A stretch of 64,000 nucleotides of DNA. It comes from Streptococcus sp. D7B5 (GTDB lineage Bacteria > Bacillota > Bacilli > Lactobacillales > Streptococcaceae). Each line of letters begins with the position of its first letter. The stretch's first letter is position 1. Below are positions 45,177 to 54,658 of the stretch, piece after piece. The notes below the pieces were generated by a model. It did not search any database and was not told the origin of the DNA. It saw nothing but the letters and a program-made list of their open reading frames with translations. The stretch is taken from the NCBI RefSeq assembly GCF_029691405.1, contig NZ_CP121467.1:186001-250000 (forward strand), given 5' to 3'. Position numbers and translations under genes: made by a program.

Positions 45177-45606
45177 TCGTCGGAGAATTTATGGAATTGA
45201 ACACGGACGGAAAGCTCGGAATTTAGAGAAACCAAGGAAGGATTGCTATCCTTGGTTTCCTAAAATTCAGTCGCTTTCTTATCGTCCTTTGTATCTTATT
45301 TAATGTCGCCCTGTGAGGCAACGAATAGAAAGGCAGGTCGTTTCTTTTAGTCGCTATCAGGCGAACTAAAAACTCCCTGCACTAGATTTTTTATCGAAAA
45401 TGATCGTTTCTCTAAAAAATCGTCGGAGAATTTATTTAATGGCAACCTGAGAGTTGCCGAATAGAAAGGAGAAGGGTGGTCCGTATTTGCTGAACTGAAT
45501 ACGGGCTACGGACGGTGCTAAAAAGATAGTTATTCCTAGAACTGGTAGTTCTTCGTCATAACTCCTATTTTAGCTTTGTCCGCTTGACGCCCTTAATATC
45601 TTATAA
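45177..45606 (+). promoter_or_regulatory. carA-carB intergenic leader with two PyrR-type hairpins
   Basis: 443-bp gap with no gene. Unit 1: hairpin 45305-45322 (loop CTGTGA), then GAATAGAAAGG, then a long hairpin closed by GCAGG/CCTGC (45333-45380) followed by TTTTTT (45387-45392), a terminator. Unit 2: hairpin 45441-45458 (GGCAAC/GTTGCC, loop CTGAGA), then GAATAGAAAGG, then CCGTATT/AATACGG and a long GGAC...GTCC hairpin up to about 45583. A 16-bp direct repeat TCGTCGGAGAATTTAT (45177, 45420) also occurs. Both loops fit CNGNGA. Confidence 0.65.
45228..45259 (+). promoter_or_regulatory. Hairpin after carA
   Basis: Eleven-base perfect arms GAAACCAAGGA and TCCTTGGTTTC around a 10-nt loop, but no T-tract. 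RNA stabiliser or processing site rather than a clear terminator. Confidence 0.5.
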
Positions 45607-48600
45607 ATGCCTAAACGTACTGATATTCAAAAAATTATGGTGATTGGTTCTGGTCCGATTATTATTGGTCAGGCTGCTGAGTTTGACTACGCTGGGACCC
45701 AGGCCTGCTTGTCTTTGAAAGAGGAAGGTTATGAAGTTGTCTTGGTGAATTCAAATCCTGCAACCATCATGACGGACAAGGAGATTGCGGACAAGGTCTA
45801 CATCGAACCGATTACACTCGAGTTTGTGACACGTATTCTCCGTAAGGAACGTCCAGATGCTTTGCTTCCAACTCTTGGTGGTCAAACAGGGCTCAATATG
45901 GCCATGGAATTGTCTAAAAATGGCATCCTAGATGAGCTTGGAGTAGAGCTTCTAGGTACTAAATTGTCTGCCATTGACCAAGCAGAGGACCGTGACCTCT
46001 TTAAGCAATTGATGGAAGAGCTTGAGCAGCCAATCCCTGAATCTGAAATTGTCAACACAGTGGAAGAAGCTGTTTCCTTTGCAGCATCAATCGGCTACCC
46101 TGTTATCGTTCGTCCAGCTTTCACACTTGGTGGTACTGGTGGTGGTATGTGTGCCAACGAGGAAGAATTGCGTGAAATCGCTGAAAATGGGTTGAAACTG
46201 TCACCTGTTACCCAATGTTTGATTGAACGTTCAATCGCAGGTTTCAAGGAAATCGAGTACGAAGTGATGCGCGACTCAGCTGACAATGCCCTCGTTGTTT
46301 GTAACATGGAAAACTTTGACCCAGTTGGGATTCACACAGGGGATTCTATCGTATTTGCTCCTGCACAAACCATGTCAGACTATGAAAACCAAATGCTCCG
46401 TGACGCGAGCTTGAGCATTATTCGTGCCCTCAAGATTGAAGGCGGCTGTAACGTTCAGCTGGCTCTTGATCCGCACAGCTTTAAGTACTATGTTATCGAA
46501 GTAAACCCTCGTGTATCGCGTTCGTCAGCTCTTGCTTCTAAGGCGACGGGTTATCCGATTGCCAAATTGGCTGCCAAGATTGCAGTTGGTTTAACCCTGG
46601 ATGAGGTTATCAACCCAGTTACAGGTTCAACTTATGCCATGTTTGAGCCGGCTCTTGACTACGTCGTTGCTAAGATTCCACGTTTCCCATTTGACAAGTT
46701 TGAAAAAGGTGAGCGTCGTCTCGGAACTCAGATGAAAGCGACTGGGGAAGTCATGGCTATCGGTCGTAACATCGAGGAATCTCTTCTAAAAGCCTGTCGT
46801 TCACTTGAAATTGGGGTTCACCACAATGAAATGCCGGAGCTTGCAGCGGTTTCAGATGATGCCTTGATTGAAAAAGTTGTCAAGGCCCAAGATGATCGTC
46901 TCTTCTACGTATCAGAGGCTATTCGCCGTGGTTACACACCAGAAGAAATTGCTGAATTGACTAAGATTGATATCTTCTATCTGGATAAACTCTTGCACAT
47001 CTTTGAAATTGAGCAAGAATTAGGTGCCCATCCACAAGATCTAGAAGTCTTGAAAATAGCTAAACTCAATGGATTTTCAGACCGTAAGATTGCTGAACTT
47101 TGGGAAACGACAGCTGAGCAAGTTCGCCAACTTCGCTTGGAAAACAAGATTGTCCCAGTTTACAAGATGGTTGATACTTGTGCGGCGGAGTTTGACTCTG
47201 AAACACCATATTTCTATTCTACCTATGGCTGGGAAAATGAATCTATCAGATCTGACAAGGAATCTGTCCTTGTCCTAGGTTCAGGTCCAATCCGTATCGG
47301 GCAAGGAGTTGAGTTTGACTACGCAACTGTTCACTCTGTTAAGGCGATTCAGGCTGCTGGTTATGAAGCCATCATCATGAACTCAAACCCAGAGACCGTT
47401 TCAACCGACTTCTCGGTATCAGACAAACTTTACTTTGAGCCATTAACATTCGAAGATGTTATGAATGTTATCGACTTGGAGCAGCCAAAAGGCGTTATCG
47501 TTCAGTTTGGTGGTCAAACAGCTATCAACCTTGCCGAGCCATTGGCAAAAGCAGGTGTGACCATCCTTGGTACCCAAGTCGCTGACTTAGACCGTGCCGA
47601 AGACCGTGACCTTTTTGAACAAGCCCTTAAAGACTTGGATATTCCACAGCCACCAGGACAAACAGCAACCAATGAAGAAGAAGCCGTGCTTGCTGCTCGC
47701 AAGATTGGTTTCCCAGTTCTCGTTCGTCCATCTTATGTCTTGGGTGGACGTGCTATGGAAATCGTTGAAAACGAAGAAGACCTTCGCTCTTATATGCGTA
47801 CCGCTGTTAAGGCCAGTCCAGACCACCCAGTCCTTGTTGACTCTTACATCGTTGGGCAAGAGTGTGAAGTTGATGCCATCTCAGATGGGGAAAATGTTCT
47901 CATCCCTGGTATCATGGAGCATATCGAACGTGCTGGTGTCCACTCAGGTGACTCAATGGCCGTTTATCCACCACAAACCTTGTCGCAAAAGGTGCAAGAA
48001 ACCATCGCAGACTACACCAAACGTCTAGCAATTGGCCTTAATTGTCTTGGGATGATGAACATCCAGTTTGTCATCAAGGATGAAAAAGTCTACGTTATTG
48101 AGGTCAATCCACGTGCCAGCCGTACGGTGCCATTCCTTTCTAAGGTAACCAATATCCCTATGGCTCAGGTAGCAACTAAGCTCATTCTTGGTCAAAGTCT
48201 TGAAGAACTTGGCTACCAAGATGGACTTTATCCAGAAAGTACTCGCGTTCATATCAAGGCGCCTGTCTTCTCCTTTACGAAACTAGCTAAAGTAGACAGC
48301 TTACTCGGGCCTGAAATGAAGTCAACAGGGGAAGTTATGGGTTCTGATACTACTTTGGAAAAAGCTCTCTACAAGGCCTTTGAAGCTTCTTATCTTCACT
48401 TGCCAACCTTTGGAAATGTTGTCTTTACTATCGCAGATGATGCCAAGGAAGAAGCTTTGGATTTGGCTCGTCGTTTCCAAAATATTGGTTATGGTATCCT
48501 TGCGACTCAAGGAACAGCAGCTTTCTTTGCTAGTCATGGACTTCAAGCACAACCTGTTGGTAAGATTGGTGATGATGAACAGGATATCCCAAGCTATGTT

Positions 48601-48783
48601 CGTAAAGGGAAAATCCAAGCTATCATCAACACAGTTGGTACTAAGCGAACTGCTGATGAAGATGGTGAACAAATCCGCCGTTCAGCTATCGAACATGGTG
48701 TACCACTCTTTACAGCCCTAGATACAGCTAATGCCATGCTTAAGGTACTTGAAAGCCGTAGCTTCGTTACAGAAGCAATTTAG
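45607..48783 (+). CDS. carB: Carbamoyl-phosphate synthase large subunit
   Basis: 1058 aa, full length. Two homologous ATP-grasp halves: the first with [24 protein letters not shown] and [13 protein letters not shown], the second with [23 protein letters not shown] and [16 protein letters not shown]-terminal MGS-like allosteric domain ([20 protein letters not shown] ... [23 protein letters not shown]). Makes carbamoyl phosphate from bicarbonate, ammonia and 2 ATP. Separated from carA by a structured leader. Start ATG at 45607 has no classical Shine-Dalgarno, unusual for a highly expressed enzyme. Confidence 0.97.
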   Translation: MPKRTDIQKIMVIGSGPIIIGQAAEFDYAGTQACLSLKEEGYEVVLVNSNPATIMTDKEIADKVYIEPITLEFVTRILRKERPDALLPTLGGQTGLNMAMELSKNGILDELGVELLGTKLSAIDQAEDRDLFKQLMEELEQPIPESEIVNTVEEAVSFAASIGYPVIVRPAFTLGGTGGGMCANEEELREIAENGLKLSPVTQCLIERSIAGFKEIEYEVMRDSADNALVVCNMENFDPVGIHTGDSIVFAPAQTMSDYENQMLRDASLSIIRALKIEGGCNVQLALDPHSFKYYVIEVNPRVSRSSALASKATGYPIAKLAAKIAVGLTLDEVINPVTGSTYAMFEPALDYVVAKIPRFPFDKFEKGERRLGTQMKATGEVMAIGRNIEESLLKACRSLEIGVHHNEMPELAAVSDDALIEKVVKAQDDRLFYVSEAIRRGYTPEEIAELTKIDIFYLDKLLHIFEIEQELGAHPQDLEVLKIAKLNGFSDRKIAELWETTAEQVRQLRLENKIVPVYKMVDTCAAEFDSETPYFYSTYGWENESIRSDKESVLVLGSGPIRIGQGVEFDYATVHSVKAIQAAGYEAIIMNSNPETVSTDFSVSDKLYFEPLTFEDVMNVIDLEQPKGVIVQFGGQTAINLAEPLAKAGVTILGTQVADLDRAEDRDLFEQALKDLDIPQPPGQTATNEEEAVLAARKIGFPVLVRPSYVLGGRAMEIVENEEDLRSYMRTAVKASPDHPVLVDSYIVGQECEVDAISDGENVLIPGIMEHIERAGVHSGDSMAVYPPQTLSQKVQETIADYTKRLAIGLNCLGMMNIQFVIKDEKVYVIEVNPRASRTVPFLSKVTNIPMAQVATKLILGQSLEELGYQDGLYPESTRVHIKAPVFSFTKLAKVDSLLGPEMKSTGEVMGSDTTLEKALYKAFEASYLHLPTFGNVVFTIADDAKEEALDLARRFQNIGYGILATQGTAAFFASHGLQAQPVGKIGDDEQDIPSYVRKGKIQAIINTVGTKRTADEDGEQIRRSAIEHGVPLFTALDTANAMLKVLESRSFVTEAI

Positions 48784-48814
48784 TTTCTTGTTAAATGATC
48801 TAAGTAGCTTTTAT

Positions 48815-48840
48815 CCAGCGTCAAAAGACGCTGGTTTTTC
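48815..48840 (+). terminator. pyr/car operon terminator
   Basis: CCAGCGTC and GACGCTGG arms, AAAA loop, TTTTT. Confidence 0.92.
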
Positions 48841-48995
48841 CTCTTTTATAGAGAAATCGAGTTAGAAATAATAGTTACAGTTCACTATTAAATGTCAAAG
48901 TTTATCAATAGATTTATCATTATCGTTAATGAGTAGACTTATTCTGACTTTCCCTAAAATTTTGTTGAATTTTCTTAAGTTTTTATCATATTTTT

Positions 48996-49175
48996 TATAA
49001 TTAAGGTGCCTTAAGAAAAATAATGAAAAAACTAAATGTTTTTCATATAGTTTTCATTTTTTGTGTTATAATTAAGGTGCCTTAAGAAAAATATTAAGGA
49101 GCCTTAAGAAAAATATTAAGGTGCCTTAAGAAAAATAATGAAAAAACTAAATGTTTTTCATATAGTTTTCATTGT
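48996..49175 (+). promoter_or_regulatory. mntH regulatory region with four palindromic operators
   Basis: TTAAGGTGCCTTAA palindromes at 49001-49014, 49072-49085, 49094-49107 (TTAAGGAGCCTTAA) and 49116-49129. The last three are exactly 22 bp apart (same helix face). -10 boxes TATAAT at 48996-49001 and 49067-49072 abut operators 1 and 2. A block of about 55 bp beginning in operator 1 (49003-49058) is repeated at 49118-49173. The layout suggests a DtxR/MntR-type metalloregulator. The rest of the 48841-49253 gap is AT-rich without genes. Confidence 0.7.
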
Positions 49176-49253
49176 TTTAATAGTTTAAAGTCAATCTTAT
49201 TTTTCTCTAATAGAAAATAATGAAAAAGTAGGTTTAGAAAGAGGTAAGTATCT

Positions 49254-50588
49254 ATGTCTTCTCATAAAAAAGTGTCACTCTCTGAGATTAATCAATCTAT
49301 CGATACTCCAAATAACAACCATTTTTGGCAAAATCTAAAAGCATTTTTAGGACCTGGCGCTCTTGTAGCAGTTGGTTATATGGATCCTGGAAACTGGATT
49401 ACTAGTGTGGTTGGTGGTGCTTCTTACAAGTATAGTCTCTTATTCGTCATTTTAATTTCATCCATCATCGCCATGCAGCTACAACAGATGGCTGGAAAGC
49501 TCGGTATCGTAACTAAGATGGACCTAGCACAGGCAACAGCTCATCATGCTCCCAAGTGGCTTCGCTATAGTTTGTGGGTGATTTTAGAATTAGCTTTAAT
49601 GGCGACAGACTTGGCTGAGGTTCTAGGTTCAGCGATTGCCTTAAATCTTTTGTTTAAAATACCGATTATGGTCGCTATCCTCTTAACCGTTTTAGATGTA
49701 TTTCTTTTGTTGTTGTTGATGAAATTTGGCTTCAAAAAAATTGAAGCCATTGTTACGACCCTAATTTTAACCATATTAGCCATCTTTACCTATCTGGTGG
49801 GCTTATCCAGTCCAAGTATTCAGGGTATTTTTGGTGGTTACTTACCAACTCCAACATTATTTGAAACACCATTGCCTGGTCATGAAAGCCAATTGACCCT
49901 GGCTCTAGGAATTGTGGGAGCGACAGTCATGCCCCATAATCTCTATCTTCATTCCTCTCTATCCCAGACAAGGAAAATCAATCACAAAGATAAGAAGGAT
50001 GTTCGAAAAGCCGTGCGTTTTATGACCTGGGATTCAAATCTTCAGTTGTCCTTAGCCTTTATTGTCAATTCCTTACTTCTTATTTTAGGGGCCTCTCTCT
50101 TTTTTGGTCATGCATCTGAAATTTCGGCCTTTTCTCAAATGTACAATGCTTTACAGGATTCGACAATAGCAGGAGCGATAGCTAGCTCAACTCTGTCAAC
50201 TTTGTTTGCTTTAGCCCTTTTAGCAAGTGGTCAAAATTCGACCATTACAGGTACTTTGACAGGACAGATTGTCATGGAAGGCTTCTTGCATCTGAAATTG
50301 CCTCAGTGGATTATCCGTATCGGTACCCGTATTTTTGCATTGCTTCCTGTGATTGTTGTTGCCGTTTTGTTTGGATATCAAGAAAAAACCTTGGATCAGT
50401 TATTGGTCTATTCACAGGTCTTTTTGTCAATTGCTCTTCCGTTTTCAATCTTCCCCTTAATTTATCTGACCTCTAAGAAGTCACTGATGGGAGAATTCAC
50501 CAATGCCAAGTGGAACACAATCCTAGGTTACGCAGTTTCCATTATCTTAACCATTCTCAATATCAAACTTCTTTTTGATATTTTTTAA
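49254..50588 (+). CDS. mntH: NRAMP-family manganese transporter
   Basis: 444 aa, 11-12 membrane segments. Metal site motif VAVGYMDPGNWITSV (D-P-G-N, about 44-47) in TM1 and ALGIVGATVMPHNLYLHSSLSQ (M-P-H-N, about 223-226) in TM6, both intact. Proton-coupled Mn2+ (possibly Fe2+) importer. The upstream palindrome array indicates metal-dependent control. Mitis-group streptococci rely on Mn2+ to survive their own H2O2. Confidence 0.95.
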   Translation: MSSHKKVSLSEINQSIDTPNNNHFWQNLKAFLGPGALVAVGYMDPGNWITSVVGGASYKYSLLFVILISSIIAMQLQQMAGKLGIVTKMDLAQATAHHAPKWLRYSLWVILELALMATDLAEVLGSAIALNLLFKIPIMVAILLTVLDVFLLLLLMKFGFKKIEAIVTTLILTILAIFTYLVGLSSPSIQGIFGGYLPTPTLFETPLPGHESQLTLALGIVGATVMPHNLYLHSSLSQTRKINHKDKKDVRKAVRFMTWDSNLQLSLAFIVNSLLLILGASLFFGHASEISAFSQMYNALQDSTIAGAIASSTLSTLFALALLASGQNSTITGTLTGQIVMEGFLHLKLPQWIIRIGTRIFALLPVIVVAVLFGYQEKTLDQLLVYSQVFLSIALPFSIFPLIYLTSKKSLMGEFTNAKWNTILGYAVSIILTILNIKLLFDIF

Positions 50589-50670
50589 CCTCGTTTGAAA
50601 TCAATCATAGTGTCAGCGTGAAGCTTGACAAAGAGAAAGTAGTAGTGGTTGGTTCATAAAAATAAGTACA

Positions 50671-50700
50671 AAAAAAGAACAGTTGAAACTGTTCTTTTTA
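50671..50700. terminator. Bidirectional terminator mntH / rpmE2
   Basis: AAAAAGAACAGTT and ACTGTTCTTTTT arms with a GAA loop. Confidence 0.9.
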
Positions 50701-50703
50701 TGA

Positions 50704-50946
50704 TTATTTGAGACCGTATTTTTTGTTGAAACGATCCACACGTCCATCTGCTTGAGTGAACTTTTGACGTCCAGTGTAGAATGGGTGTGAGTCTGATGAA
50801 ATTTCCACACGGATCAATGGGTAAGTTTCGCCTTCGAACTCAACAGTTTCGTTAGAGCGTTTTGTTGAACCGCTAAGGAATTTGTAACCAGTAGTTGTGT
50901 CCATGAAGACAACTGGGCGATATTCTGGATGGATATCTTTTTTCAT
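50704..50946 (-). CDS. rpmE2: 50S ribosomal protein L31 type B
   Basis: 80 aa from [36 protein letters not shown] upstream of the ATG at 50946, while the ATG at 50988 adds a non-conserved stretch. No C-x-x-C zinc motif, so this is the zinc-independent type-B paralogue. A TATCAGATTCTGATA palindrome (about 51007-51021) upstream could be an operator or leader structure. Confidence 0.95.
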   Translation of the reverse strand: MKKDIHPEYRPVVFMDTTTGYKFLSGSTKRSNETVEFEGETYPLIRVEISSDSHPFYTGRQKFTQADGRVDRFNKKYGLK

Positions 50947-51064
50947 TTTGCAATATTTCCTTTCTGCCATGGTCTCTTTGCGAGCCATAGATTGTTACCT
51001 TACTAGTCTATCAGATTCTGATAAGTTTGGCAAGTCTTTTCCCTGATTTTATTAAAAATCTTGA

Positions 51065-51096
51065 TAAAAAATCACTCCAGTGTTTACTGGAGTGAG
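51065..51096 (-). terminator. Terminator of the Glu-rich membrane protein gene
   Basis: ACTCCAGT/ACTGGAGT arms (51074-51081, 51086-51093) with T6 on the minus strand. Confidence 0.85.
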
Positions 51097-51109
51097 GGTA
51101 GAAGAATGA

Positions 51110-51979
51110 TTAGTTCTCTTGATTTGGAGCTTTTTCTTCTTGTTGATTTTTTACTTCTGTTTCTTTTACTGGTTCTGCGTTTTCTTCTGCTGATTTAGCC
51201 TCTTTTTCAGTTTTAGTAGGTTCTGTTTCTGTTGATTCTGTTACAGTTTCAGCTTCAGCCTCTGTTTCTGTTGGTTCGGCTACTGGCTCAGCTTCTGTTT
51301 TTGTTTCAGATTCAGATTCAGTAGTTTCTTCTTTTACTGGTTCTGCGTTTTCTGCTGCTGATTCAGCTTCCACATTAGCTGGTTCCTTAGCTTCTTCTTT
51401 TTGCTCGGTTTCCTCTTTAGCTATCTCTGTTTTATCAGCTGTAGTTTCTTCTTTTTTACGTTCTTGAGATTCTTTTTTGATTTCTTCGACTGCAGTTTTA
51501 ACGGTAGAGCTTGTTACACGTCCGACAGTTTGAGCAAAATCTTTACCAGATTCAGCTAATTCAGTAAATGACTCTTTTGTAATTTTACCACCTGACATTG
51601 CCAAGAGACCAGTTACAACTAGTGCAATGCTAGCAAGAATGGCTAAAATCAAACCAAAGCCGATTGAAATGCCATATCCACCAAAGTTAGACATGTACTT
51701 ATTTACATTAAAGAGACTATTTAGTGTAACGAGAGTTGCAATTGCACCCGCGACAATGACACCAATTGAGAACCCCTTAGACATTGCTTTATTCATATTA
51801 TTCAAGCACGCAAGAACAATAGACACAATAGCTGCGATAATGACAAACCAACCATCACCTTGGTAACCATTCACGCTATAGGACCCAAAAGAACCTGCAT
51901 TTAAACTAGCCCATGGCAAGAGTGAACCAAGGATTGCTACTCCAGCAGAAATGAGGATAAACAAACGATTTTTTTCCAT
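51110..51979 (-). CDS. Multi-pass membrane protein with long acidic Glu/Thr repeat tail
   Basis: 289 aa. Four membrane segments in residues 1-130 (LFILISAGVAILGSLLPWA; GWFVIIAAIVSIVLACL; GFSIGVIVAGAIATLVTL; GYGISIGFGLILAILASIALVVTGLLAM). A short amphipathic stretch (about 135-170) and a tail of about 120 residues of Glu/Thr/Ala/Lys follow, with repeated AENAEPVKEET-type units. No catalytic motif. The tail is likely disordered or coiled; function unknown. Confidence 0.7.
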   Translation of the reverse strand: MEKNRLFILISAGVAILGSLLPWASLNAGSFGSYSVNGYQGDGWFVIIAAIVSIVLACLNNMNKAMSKGFSIGVIVAGAIATLVTLNSLFNVNKYMSNFGGYGISIGFGLILAILASIALVVTGLLAMSGGKITKESFTELAESGKDFAQTVGRVTSSTVKTAVEEIKKESQERKKEETTADKTEIAKEETEQKEEAKEPANVEAESAAENAEPVKEETTESESETKTEAEPVAEPTETEAEAETVTESTETEPTKTEKEAKSAEENAEPVKETEVKNQQEEKAPNQEN

Positions 51980-52062
51980 TATTAAGTCTCCTTTTATTCA
52001 GTTTGATTTATTATACCATAAACTGAGGTACAAAGAAACCGTATATTTTAAGAATCTAGCAT

Positions 52063-52095
52063 ATAAAAGGCCAAGAAAATTCTTTCTTAGCCTTG
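52063..52095 (-). terminator. pde2 terminator overlapping its stop codon
   Basis: AAGGCTAAGAAA and TTTCTTGGCCTT arms on the minus strand followed by TTATATG; the 5' arm lies in the last codons of the gene. Confidence 0.65.
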
Positions 52096-53031
52096 GTGAA
52101 TCTGTAGAGCCTCTTTCAGTTCTTTGTATATTTGTTCGTTTTCTTCTAGATTATAGGAATTGGCGCCACTGGCTAATGGATGCCCTCCCCCGTCGTGTCG
52201 TTTGGCAATTTCATTGATAGGGGTGATTTTACTGCGCATACGCACACGGAAGTGACCATCAGCTTGTTCAACAAAGATAGCCCAAGCCTTAACAGTATCG
52301 ATTCGGCCAGGTGCCCCAACAATCGCTGCTGTTTCAGCATCCGTAACCTTATATTTTTCCAAGATGTCTTGAGTAAGTAGAACGCGTGCAGCTCCATTCT
52401 CATCAACTTCTAAGTGATCATAAACATACCCTTGCAATTTTGCAATCTTGAAGCTCATGGTATCCATTTGACGAGACAATCCAGCAAAGTCAAAATCAAC
52501 TTCTCGGAGCTGGCCAGCTATTCTAAAGGTACGGGCACTAGTTGACGGGTAGAGAAAGCGTCCCGTGTCCCCGACAATTCCTGCATAGAGAAGTCGTGCC
52601 GCTTCGCTAGACAAAGCCAGCTGATTTTCTTGAGCAAATAGAGCAATCATTTCACTAGCACTGCTTGAACTTGTATCCACCCAAGATAGGTCACCATAGA
52701 TATCATCATTTGGATGGTGATCGATTTTGATGGTGAAAGCAGCTTGTTCGTAGCGTTTATCATCGATACGAGGACGATTTGCTGTATCACAAATAATAGC
52801 AAGAGCTTCGTGGTAGTCACTGTCTTGGACAGTATCCATTTCCGCCATCCATGTTAGAGTCGGTTCATTATAGCCGACAGCTTTGATGGTTTTTTCTGGA
52901 AAATGGTGTGTAAGAAGAGCTTTCAAACCTACCTGACTCCCTAAGGCATCAGGATCTGGTTTCATATGACGATGAATGATAATGGTATCGTATTCTTTGA
53001 TTTTCTCTAAGATTTGCTGGCAAATTTCCAT
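52087..53031 (-). CDS. pde2: DHH/DHHA1 phosphodiesterase (Pde2/NrnA-type)
   Basis: 314 aa from MEICQQILEKIKEYDTIIIHRHMKPDPDALGS; GAGG lies upstream of the ATG at 53031. DHH domain motifs HRHMKPDPDALGSQ (metal Asp), AIICDTANRPRID, KIDHHPND (D-H-H) and DTGRFLYPS; DHHA1 ends with KRHDGGGHPLASGA. Stand-alone DHH-DHHA1 proteins in pneumococcus (Pde2) convert pApA, the product of c-di-AMP breakdown, to AMP; they also degrade nano-RNA and pAp. Which applies here is inferred from the near-identical family. Confidence 0.9.
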   Translation of the reverse strand: MEICQQILEKIKEYDTIIIHRHMKPDPDALGSQVGLKALLTHHFPEKTIKAVGYNEPTLTWMAEMDTVQDSDYHEALAIICDTANRPRIDDKRYEQAAFTIKIDHHPNDDIYGDLSWVDTSSSSASEMIALFAQENQLALSSEAARLLYAGIVGDTGRFLYPSTSARTFRIAGQLREVDFDFAGLSRQMDTMSFKIAKLQGYVYDHLEVDENGAARVLLTQDILEKYKVTDAETAAIVGAPGRIDTVKAWAIFVEQADGHFRVRMRSKITPINEIAKRHDGGGHPLASGANSYNLEENEQIYKELKEALQIHQG

Positions 53032-53134
53032 AAATAACCTCAATTCTTTCTCATTTCATTGTAGCACAAGAATTTTTATTTTTAAAATGAAAAAGATATG
53101 ATATAATGGAGAAAGATAAATTGAGGAGGACGAT

Positions 53135-53578
53135 ATGGCATTAGCAAAAATTGTATTTGCCAGTATGACCGGTAATACCGAAGAAATTGCAGATATTGTA
53201 GCAGATAAATTGCGTGACCTGGGCTTGGATGTCGATGTTGATGAATGTACGACTGTTGACGCTTCAGACTTCTTGGAAGCGGATATCGCGATCGTTGCGA
53301 CCTATACTTATGGCGATGGAGAATTGCCAGATGAGATGATGGACTTCTACGAAGACCTAGCTGATCTCAACTTGAATGGCAAAATCTACGGAGTCGTTGG
53401 TTCAGGAGACACCTTCTACGACGAATTCTGTAAGGCTGTCGATGATTTTGATCGCGTTTTTGTAGCGACAGGAGCGGAAAAAGGTTCAGAGTGTGTTAAA
53501 GTGGACCTCTCTGCCGAAGAAGAAGACATCGAACGCTTGGAACAATTCGCAGAAGAATTGGCTGCAAAAGTAGGATAA
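53135..53578 (+). CDS. Flavodoxin
   Basis: 147 aa short-chain flavodoxin. FMN phosphate loop FASMTGNTEEIADIVADKL (about 9-27), flavin-stacking VATYTYGDGELPDEMMDFYEDL (about 55-76) and GVVGSGDTFYDEFCKAVDDF (about 86-105). Carries low-potential electrons for anabolic enzymes in a bacterium short of iron-sulfur ferredoxins. Single gene, GAGGAGG ribosome site. Confidence 0.94.
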   Translation: MALAKIVFASMTGNTEEIADIVADKLRDLGLDVDVDECTTVDASDFLEADIAIVATYTYGDGELPDEMMDFYEDLADLNLNGKIYGVVGSGDTFYDEFCKAVDDFDRVFVATGAEKGSECVKVDLSAEEEDIERLEQFAEELAAKVG

Positions 53579-53693
53579 GAAACAAACTGCGCTGACTGGA
53601 AGGAGTCAGTGCAGTTTTTAGTAGTTAAACTAGATTTTACTAGCCTATTTGCTGGCTTTTTGATACAATAATTCAAATAAAGGAGGAGACTGT

Positions 53694-53960
53694 ATGAACT
53701 TAGATATTATTCGGCAAGAAATTGATCAAATTGACGATCAAATTGTCAAGCTCCTAGAAGAACGGATGCAGTTGGTTGAGGGTGTAGTTGCCTATAAGAA
53801 AGCATCAGGAAAATCTATTTTAGATACTAAGAGAGAAGAAGTTATTTTTGATAAAGTCAGAAATCGAGTAGAAGATAAGCGTTATCAGGAGACTATTGTC
53901 GCGACTTTTTCAGACATTCTCAAACGTTCGCGTGATTATCAGGATCAAAACATCAAATGA
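53694..53960 (+). CDS. Chorismate mutase (AroQ type)
   Basis: 88 aa, all-helical. MNLDIIRQEIDQIDDQIVKLLEERMQLVEGVVAYKKASGKSI carries the AroQ arginine/lysine positions (R7, R24-type and K37). Converts chorismate to prephenate. Overlaps the first crcB gene by 4 bp, a pairing that looks historical rather than functional. Confidence 0.9.
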   Translation: MNLDIIRQEIDQIDDQIVKLLEERMQLVEGVVAYKKASGKSILDTKREEVIFDKVRNRVEDKRYQETIVATFSDILKRSRDYQDQNIK

Positions 53961-54331
53961 AAAAAGAACAATTCTATCCGCTAGGGATTTTTTTAGCTGC
54001 TATGTCGGGTGGCCTTGTCCGCTATTTTTTATCTAGTCAGTTGCCAGTCAGTCCTGACTTTCCATGGGGAACCCTTCTTGTCAATTATCTGGGCATTTTC
54101 TGCCTGGTCTATCTGGTGAAAGGCTATCTGGTCTATAGGGGAACTAGTAAAGGCTTGGTTTTGGCGCTGGGGACGGGTTTTTGCGGAGGTTTAACAACCT
54201 TTTCTAGTCTACTCTTGGATGCTGTGAAATTGCTCGATACCGGGCGTTATCTTAGCTTAATCATCTATCTGCTTTTGAGTATTGGAGGAGGTCTGCTATT
54301 GGCTTATGTTCTAGGGAGGAAGAAATGGTAA
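53957..54331 (+). CDS. crcB1: Fluoride channel Fluc/CrcB subunit 1
   Basis: 124 aa, four membrane segments. Fluc marks: GTLLVNYLGIFCLVYLV (Asn of the G-T-x-x-x-N motif) and TGFCGGLTTFSSLLLDAVKLL (phenylalanine box F-x-x-x-F-S). Exports F-. Paralogous neighbour at 54325 suggests an obligate heterodimer of two oppositely oriented subunits. Overlaps the neighbour by 7 bp. No fluoride riboswitch seen. Confidence 0.93.
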   Translation: MKKEQFYPLGIFLAAMSGGLVRYFLSSQLPVSPDFPWGTLLVNYLGIFCLVYLVKGYLVYRGTSKGLVLALGTGFCGGLTTFSSLLLDAVKLLDTGRYLSLIIYLLLSIGGGLLLAYVLGRKKW

Positions 54332-54654
54332 TCGTTTATCTTGCAATCGCCTGCGGGTTCGGAGCCCTGGTGCGTTATTTCTTTTCCCGCTATAATCAAG
54401 CTTCTAAATTGCCACTGGGTACTCTCATTGCCAATCTTCTAGGATGTTTTTTGATTGGCCTACTCTACAATCATGTGGAGTCCAAGGAAGTCTATGCCAT
54501 CCTAGCGACAGGTTTTTGTGGAGGGTTAACGACCTTTTCAACCTTGAATGATGAGCTGCAAAGACTAATCAGTGACAAGAAGGTATTTTATAGCTATTTA
54601 GCCTCAACATACATAGGCGGTTTTCTAGCGATTTTTTTAGGAATTCTGCTATAA
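54325..54654 (+). CDS. crcB2: Fluoride channel Fluc/CrcB subunit 2
   Basis: 109 aa, four membrane segments. LGTLIANLLGCFLIGLLYN and LATGFCGGLTTFSTLNDELQRLI are the G-T-x-x-x-N and Phe-box motifs. Shorter loops than subunit 1. Start overlaps the end of crcB1 (translational coupling). Confidence 0.93.
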   Translation: MVIVYLAIACGFGALVRYFFSRYNQASKLPLGTLIANLLGCFLIGLLYNHVESKEVYAILATGFCGGLTTFSTLNDELQRLISDKKVFYSYLASTYIGGFLAIFLGILL

Positions 54655-54658
54655 ATTT

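Noticed and set aside
45465..45500. GGGTGGTCCG before carB as a T-box antiterminator
   Set aside because: Looks similar to the T-box core, but there is no specifier stem I or tRNA-linked gene; the CNGNGA hairpins fit PyrR better.
48996..49175. Possible CRISPR-like repeats before mntH
   Set aside because: Repeat units are 14-bp palindromes with 8-bp gaps or larger duplicated blocks, without unique spacers or cas genes.
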